A stretch of DNA of 64,000 nucleotides, taken from contig NZ_FXTE01000011.1 of the NCBI RefSeq assembly GCF_900182615.1, positions 1 through 64,000 on the forward strand, in the 5' to 3' direction. This DNA comes from Ruegeria faecimaris (GTDB lineage: Bacteria > Pseudomonadota > Alphaproteobacteria > Rhodobacterales > Rhodobacteraceae). Positions 60,871 through 64,000 of this stretch are shown piece after piece. Within the stretch, counting starts at the first letter, position 1. The number at the start of each line of letters is the position of its first letter. Under the pieces are notes generated by a model that worked only from the letters and a program-made list of their open reading frames with translations, was not told where the DNA came from and made no database searches. The position numbers and the translations under genes were made by a program.

Positions 60871-61158
60871 ATGATTATCAATCACCCTCTTTTGGGGCCG
60901 CGTGACCGGCAGGAATTCACCTATCTCGGTGATGCTTGCCTGATTGACCGTCCCGGCTGGCAGGCCGAGGACGCGATGGATCAGTTTTTCGAATACGTCT
61001 ACCTGCGTGATGATCCAGCCGGGGAGCACCGCGAGCTTTGGTATCACGAGCATGGCGACCGCTCGTGGTTAGTCGTAACACGCAACACGGTGACGCATGA
61101 AATCACTAATGTCGAACTGGCCAGCGATGTGGCCCGCAAGAAGGGGCGCAGCAAATGA
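60871..61158 (+). CDS. soxD: Sarcosine oxidase-type delta subunit (SoxD/MgdB-like) lacking zinc cysteines
   Basis: The 95-residue protein fits SoxD by position, size and text (LGPRDRQEFTYLGDA, YVYLRDDPAGEHRELWYHE, LVVTRNTVTHEI). The usual zinc ligands are missing: CxxC near residue 6 is replaced by HPLLG, and the later Cys by Asp in HEHGDRSWL. There is no cysteine in that role. It may bind no zinc or use a different site. It overlaps soxA by ATGA and has AAGGAG before the start. Confidence 0.8.
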   Translation: MIINHPLLGPRDRQEFTYLGDACLIDRPGWQAEDAMDQFFEYVYLRDDPAGEHRELWYHEHGDRSWLVVTRNTVTHEITNVELASDVARKKGRSK

Positions 61159-64000
61159 CCCAATCCAACCGTTTGAATGGCGGCCTGATCAACCGCGGAA
61201 AGCCACTGAACTTTAATTTCGATGGGCGTGCCTATCAGGGGTATGAGGGCGACACGCTTGCGTCTGCCCTGATGGCCAATGGCGTGCGTTTTCTGGGTCG
61301 ATCGTTCAAGTATCACCGTCCGCGTGGTATCTTCACCGCTGGTTCCGAGGAGCCAAACGCGCTGGTCGAATTGCGCAGTGGAGCCCGGCAGGAACCAAAC
61401 ACACGCGCTACAGTAGCGGAGCTGTACGAAGGGCTGGTTGCTTGCTCACAGAACTACAAGGGCAGCTTACGTTACGACCTGCTTGCCCTGAACGATTTGT
61501 TCTCGGATATTCTGAGCGCCGGTTTCTATTACAAGACGTTCATGTGGCCGGCGGCTTTCTGGGAGAAAGTCTATGAACCCATCATCCGCTCAGCTGCAGG
61601 CCTTGGTCGCCTGTCTGGGGAAGATGACCCGGATGAATATGAAAAGGGCTTTCTCCATTGCGATCTGCTGGTGATTGGGGGTGGGCCCGCTGGCCTGATG
61701 GCAGCACTGACCGCGGGCCGTGCAGGCGCAAACGTCATCCTCGCGGATGAAGATTGCCGTTTTGGCGGGCGCCTGAACGTCGAACAGGAAGATGTCGGCG
61801 GAAAGCCTGCGGTCGAATGGGTTGAGCAGGCTGTGGCCGAGCTAACCGCGATGGACAATGTGCGCATGATGCCGCGAAGCACGGCGATGGGGGCCTTTGA
61901 CCACGGGATTTACGGTGTGGTCGAGCGGGTGCAGGACCATCTGCACACCCCTGTGGAAGGCAAGCCGCGGCAGACATTGTGGCGGGTATATTCCAAGCGC
62001 GCGATCCTTTGTGCCGGGGCAACCGAGCGTCCAATTGTTTTTCCGGACAACGACCGTCCGGGGGTGATGCTGGCAGGATCGATGCGGGCCTATGCCAACC
62101 GCTGGGCTGCGACGCCCGCGCGGATGGTGGCGGTCTTCACCAACAATGATGATGGCCATCGCACTGCGGTAGACCTGATGGCAAAAGGTGTTGATGTCAC
62201 AGTTATCGTCGATGCCCGGCTGGATGCGCCGACACTGACGGGTGTGCGACTGATCAGTGGCGCGCATGTTATCGGCACCAAGGGGCGGCATGGCCTGAGC
62301 AGCATCCGGGTCCGTCAAGCGGATGGCCGCGAGGAAACGCTAGCCTGTGGCGCCCTGGGTGTGTCTGGCGGCTGGAATCCCAACGTCCACCTGACCTGCC
62401 ACCAGGGCGGCCGGCCTGTCTGGAATGAGAGTATTGCAGCTTTCGTTCCCGACCAGAACATCCCAGTTGGCATGTCGGTGGCGGGGGCGGCCAAAGGCCT
62501 GTTTTCGACTGAAGACGCATTGCGCAGCGGGGCGGAAGAAGCCGTGGCTGCACTGCAAAGCCTGGGTATCGCCGCCAGCGCATTGAAGCTGCCGCGCGCC
62601 GTTAACAGCGCCTATAACCTCCAGCCACTTTACCATGTGCCCCATGGCAAGGGCCGGGCTTGGCTGGACCTGCAGAACGACGTGACCGTCAAGGACGTTA
62701 AGCTGGCACATCAGGAGAACTACCGATCGGTCGAGCATCTCAAACGCTACACTACTCTCGGCATGGGCACTGACCAGGGCAAGACCGCTAACGTCAATGC
62801 TTTGGCAATAATGGCCGAGCTGACCGGCAAATCGATCCCCGAAACGGGAACGACAATTTTCCGGCCGCCCTATACACCGGTTGCACTGGGCACAATCGGC
62901 GGGCGTACGGTGGGCAAACACTTCCACCCGACGCGCGAAACCCCGACTGACAAATGGGCCAGGGAACACAATGCGCCCTTTGACACTGCTGGCGACTGGA
63001 TGCGGGCGCGTTGGTTTCCGCAGCCGGGCGAGACCCATTGGCGCCAGTCCGCTGACCGAGAGGCCTGTAACGTGCGCAAGAATGTGGGCATCTGCGATGT
63101 GACCACACTGGGAAAAATCGACGTTCAGGGCGCGGATGCCGCGTCATTCCTGAACAGGGTCTATGCCAATGGATTTGCCAAGCTGGCAGTGGGTAAGGTG
63201 CGCTATGGCATCATGCTGCGCGAAGATGGCGCCTGTTACGATGACGGCACCGCTGCACGATTGGCGGAAGAACACTTCGTCATCACGACCACAACAGCCA
63301 ATGCCGGGGCGGTTCTGAGAAACATGGAATTTGCCCGTCAATGCCTGTGGCCGGACATGGACGTGCAGCTGATCTCAACCACCGAGGCCTGGGCGCAGTT
63401 TGCTGTTGCCGGACCGAAATCGCGCGAACTGCTGCAGAGGATTGTGGATTCCGAGTTTGATATCTCAAACGAGGCATTCCCGTTCATGGCCTGCGATTCC
63501 GTGACGCTGTGCGGCGGCCTGAGGGCACGTCTGTTTCGGATCTCATTCTCGGGCGAGCTGGCCTACGAGCTGGCTGTTCCCACCCGTTATGGTGATGCGC
63601 TGTGGCGCCGAATGCTAGAGTTGGGGCAAGATCTTGGAGTAGCTCCCTATGGTCTTGAGGCGCTCGACATCATGCGCATTGAGAAAGGCCACCCGACGGG
63701 TCGCGAACTCGACGGCAGGGCCACCGCACTGATGCTGGGTATGGGGCGCATGGTATCCCGCAAAAAAGACAGCATCGGCAGTACACTGGACCAGCGGGAG
63801 GGGCTGACTGATCCCAATGGATTGCGCCTTGTCGGCCTGAAGCCCGTGAACCAAAGCGAAGTGATAACCGCCGGTTCCCAGTTGGTGAATGAAACTGCGC
63901 CTGTTCATATCGACAGCGAACAGGGGCATGTGACATCAGCCTGTATCTCGCCACATCTGGGGCACTCCATCGGAATGGCCTTTCTCAAAGGCGGTGATCA
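61155..64000 (+). CDS. soxA: Sarcosine oxidase-type alpha subunit (SoxA/MgdC-like), 3' end outside window
   Basis: The frame is open from 61155 to the window end, at least 948 codons. The N-terminus carries the small ferredoxin-like fold (YQGYEGDTLASALMANGVRFLGRSFKYHRPRGIFTAG), then an NAD/FAD site (LLVIGGGPAGLMAALTAGRAGANVIL), and the C-terminal folate-binding aminomethyltransferase-like domain (GICDVTTLGKIDVQG, RISFSGELAYELAVP, GREL). It forms the channel linking the oxidase and tetrahydrofolate sites. About 50 codons and a gamma subunit gene are expected beyond the edge. Confidence 0.9.
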   Translation, partial: MTQSNRLNGGLINRGKPLNFNFDGRAYQGYEGDTLASALMANGVRFLGRSFKYHRPRGIFTAGSEEPNALVELRSGARQEPNTRATVAELYEGLVACSQNYKGSLRYDLLALNDLFSDILSAGFYYKTFMWPAAFWEKVYEPIIRSAAGLGRLSGEDDPDEYEKGFLHCDLLVIGGGPAGLMAALTAGRAGANVILADEDCRFGGRLNVEQEDVGGKPAVEWVEQAVAELTAMDNVRMMPRSTAMGAFDHGIYGVVERVQDHLHTPVEGKPRQTLWRVYSKRAILCAGATERPIVFPDNDRPGVMLAGSMRAYANRWAATPARMVAVFTNNDDGHRTAVDLMAKGVDVTVIVDARLDAPTLTGVRLISGAHVIGTKGRHGLSSIRVRQADGREETLACGALGVSGGWNPNVHLTCHQGGRPVWNESIAAFVPDQNIPVGMSVAGAAKGLFSTEDALRSGAEEAVAALQSLGIAASALKLPRAVNSAYNLQPLYHVPHGKGRAWLDLQNDVTVKDVKLAHQENYRSVEHLKRYTTLGMGTDQGKTANVNALAIMAELTGKSIPETGTTIFRPPYTPVALGTIGGRTVGKHFHPTRETPTDKWAREHNAPFDTAGDWMRARWFPQPGETHWRQSADREACNVRKNVGICDVTTLGKIDVQGADAASFLNRVYANGFAKLAVGKVRYGIMLREDGACYDDGTAARLAEEHFVITTTTANAGAVLRNMEFARQCLWPDMDVQLISTTEAWAQFAVAGPKSRELLQRIVDSEFDISNEAFPFMACDSVTLCGGLRARLFRISFSGELAYELAVPTRYGDALWRRMLELGQDLGVAPYGLEALDIMRIEKGHPTGRELDGRATALMLGMGRMVSRKKDSIGSTLDQREGLTDPNGLRLVGLKPVNQSEVITAGSQLVNETAPVHIDSEQGHVTSACISPHLGHSIGMAFLKGGD

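Noticed and set aside
1..64000. CRISPR arrays, tRNA, rRNA and prophage structural genes
   Set aside because: No regularly spaced repeats, cloverleaf-type sequences, rRNA segments or phage head/tail genes were recognised in the window.

Overview
The window looks like part of a large plasmid or chromid of a marine Rhodobacteraceae (Roseobacter group, Alphaproteobacteria). The evidence is a complete repABC replication/partition locus with its own palindromic centromere sites, a tyrosine recombinase, a toxin-antitoxin pair, a MOBP-type relaxase with MobC, and dense catabolic operons typical of roseobacters (TRAP transporters, gamma-glutamylmethylamide/N-methylglutamate genes, heterotetrameric sarcosine oxidase genes). 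No rRNA, tRNA or CRISPR array was seen. All family assignments come from reading motifs; no database search was run.

Layout. (1) 1-8350: two divergent operons. The minus-strand arm holds an L-carnitine dehydrogenase-like gene (cut by the window edge), a CaiD-like hydratase, a luciferase-like flavin monooxygenase and an aldehyde dehydrogenase. The plus-strand arm holds a RidA protein, an alpha/beta hydrolase, a CaiB CoA-transferase fused to a flavin reductase, and a PF06684-type protein. Together they resemble a Rut-like oxidative module merged with a carnitine/CoA module. (2) 8452-13606: gmaS-mgsC-mgsB-mgsA for methylamine assimilation, with an XRE-cupin regulator. (3) 13740-20321: an IS6-family element, a tyrosine recombinase, repABC with three parS-like palindromes and a predicted counter-transcribed RNA, and a ParD/ParE-type addiction module. 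(4) 20594-29497: an ornithine-cyclodeaminase-type reductase and an enolase-superfamily enzyme (probably for cis-3-hydroxyproline), a GlxA-type regulator, a TRAP transporter, a DapA-family lyase and an aldehyde dehydrogenase.

(5) 30282-41372: plasmid backbone and accessory genes. These are a Tat-signal deaminase, an exported ankyrin protein, a WGR protein, a DUF3768/ParB-like block, a methyltransferase, a likely oriT, mobC, a relaxase, and a diverged copy of the relaxase C-terminal module as a separate gene. (6) 41701-50271: an Lrp-type regulator divergent from an aminotransferase, followed by a sugar-acid operon ending in 2-ketoglutarate semialdehyde dehydrogenase and L-2-keto-3-deoxyarabonate dehydratase. 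(7) 50491-64000: a LacI-family regulator, a second TRAP transporter, a DadA-like oxidase, an enolase-superfamily protein lacking the usual second lysine, a DapA-family protein, a DpkA-type imine reductase, and soxB-soxD-soxA, the last cut by the window end.

The same perfect 18-bp palindrome lies upstream of both the second TRAP operon and the sox operon, which ties region 7 into one probable LacI-family regulon. The most unusual items are the Rut-like/carnitine hybrid cluster with its three-part fusion protein, the duplicated relaxase tail with an internal start, the 18-bp operator regulon, and a SoxD lacking its zinc cysteines.
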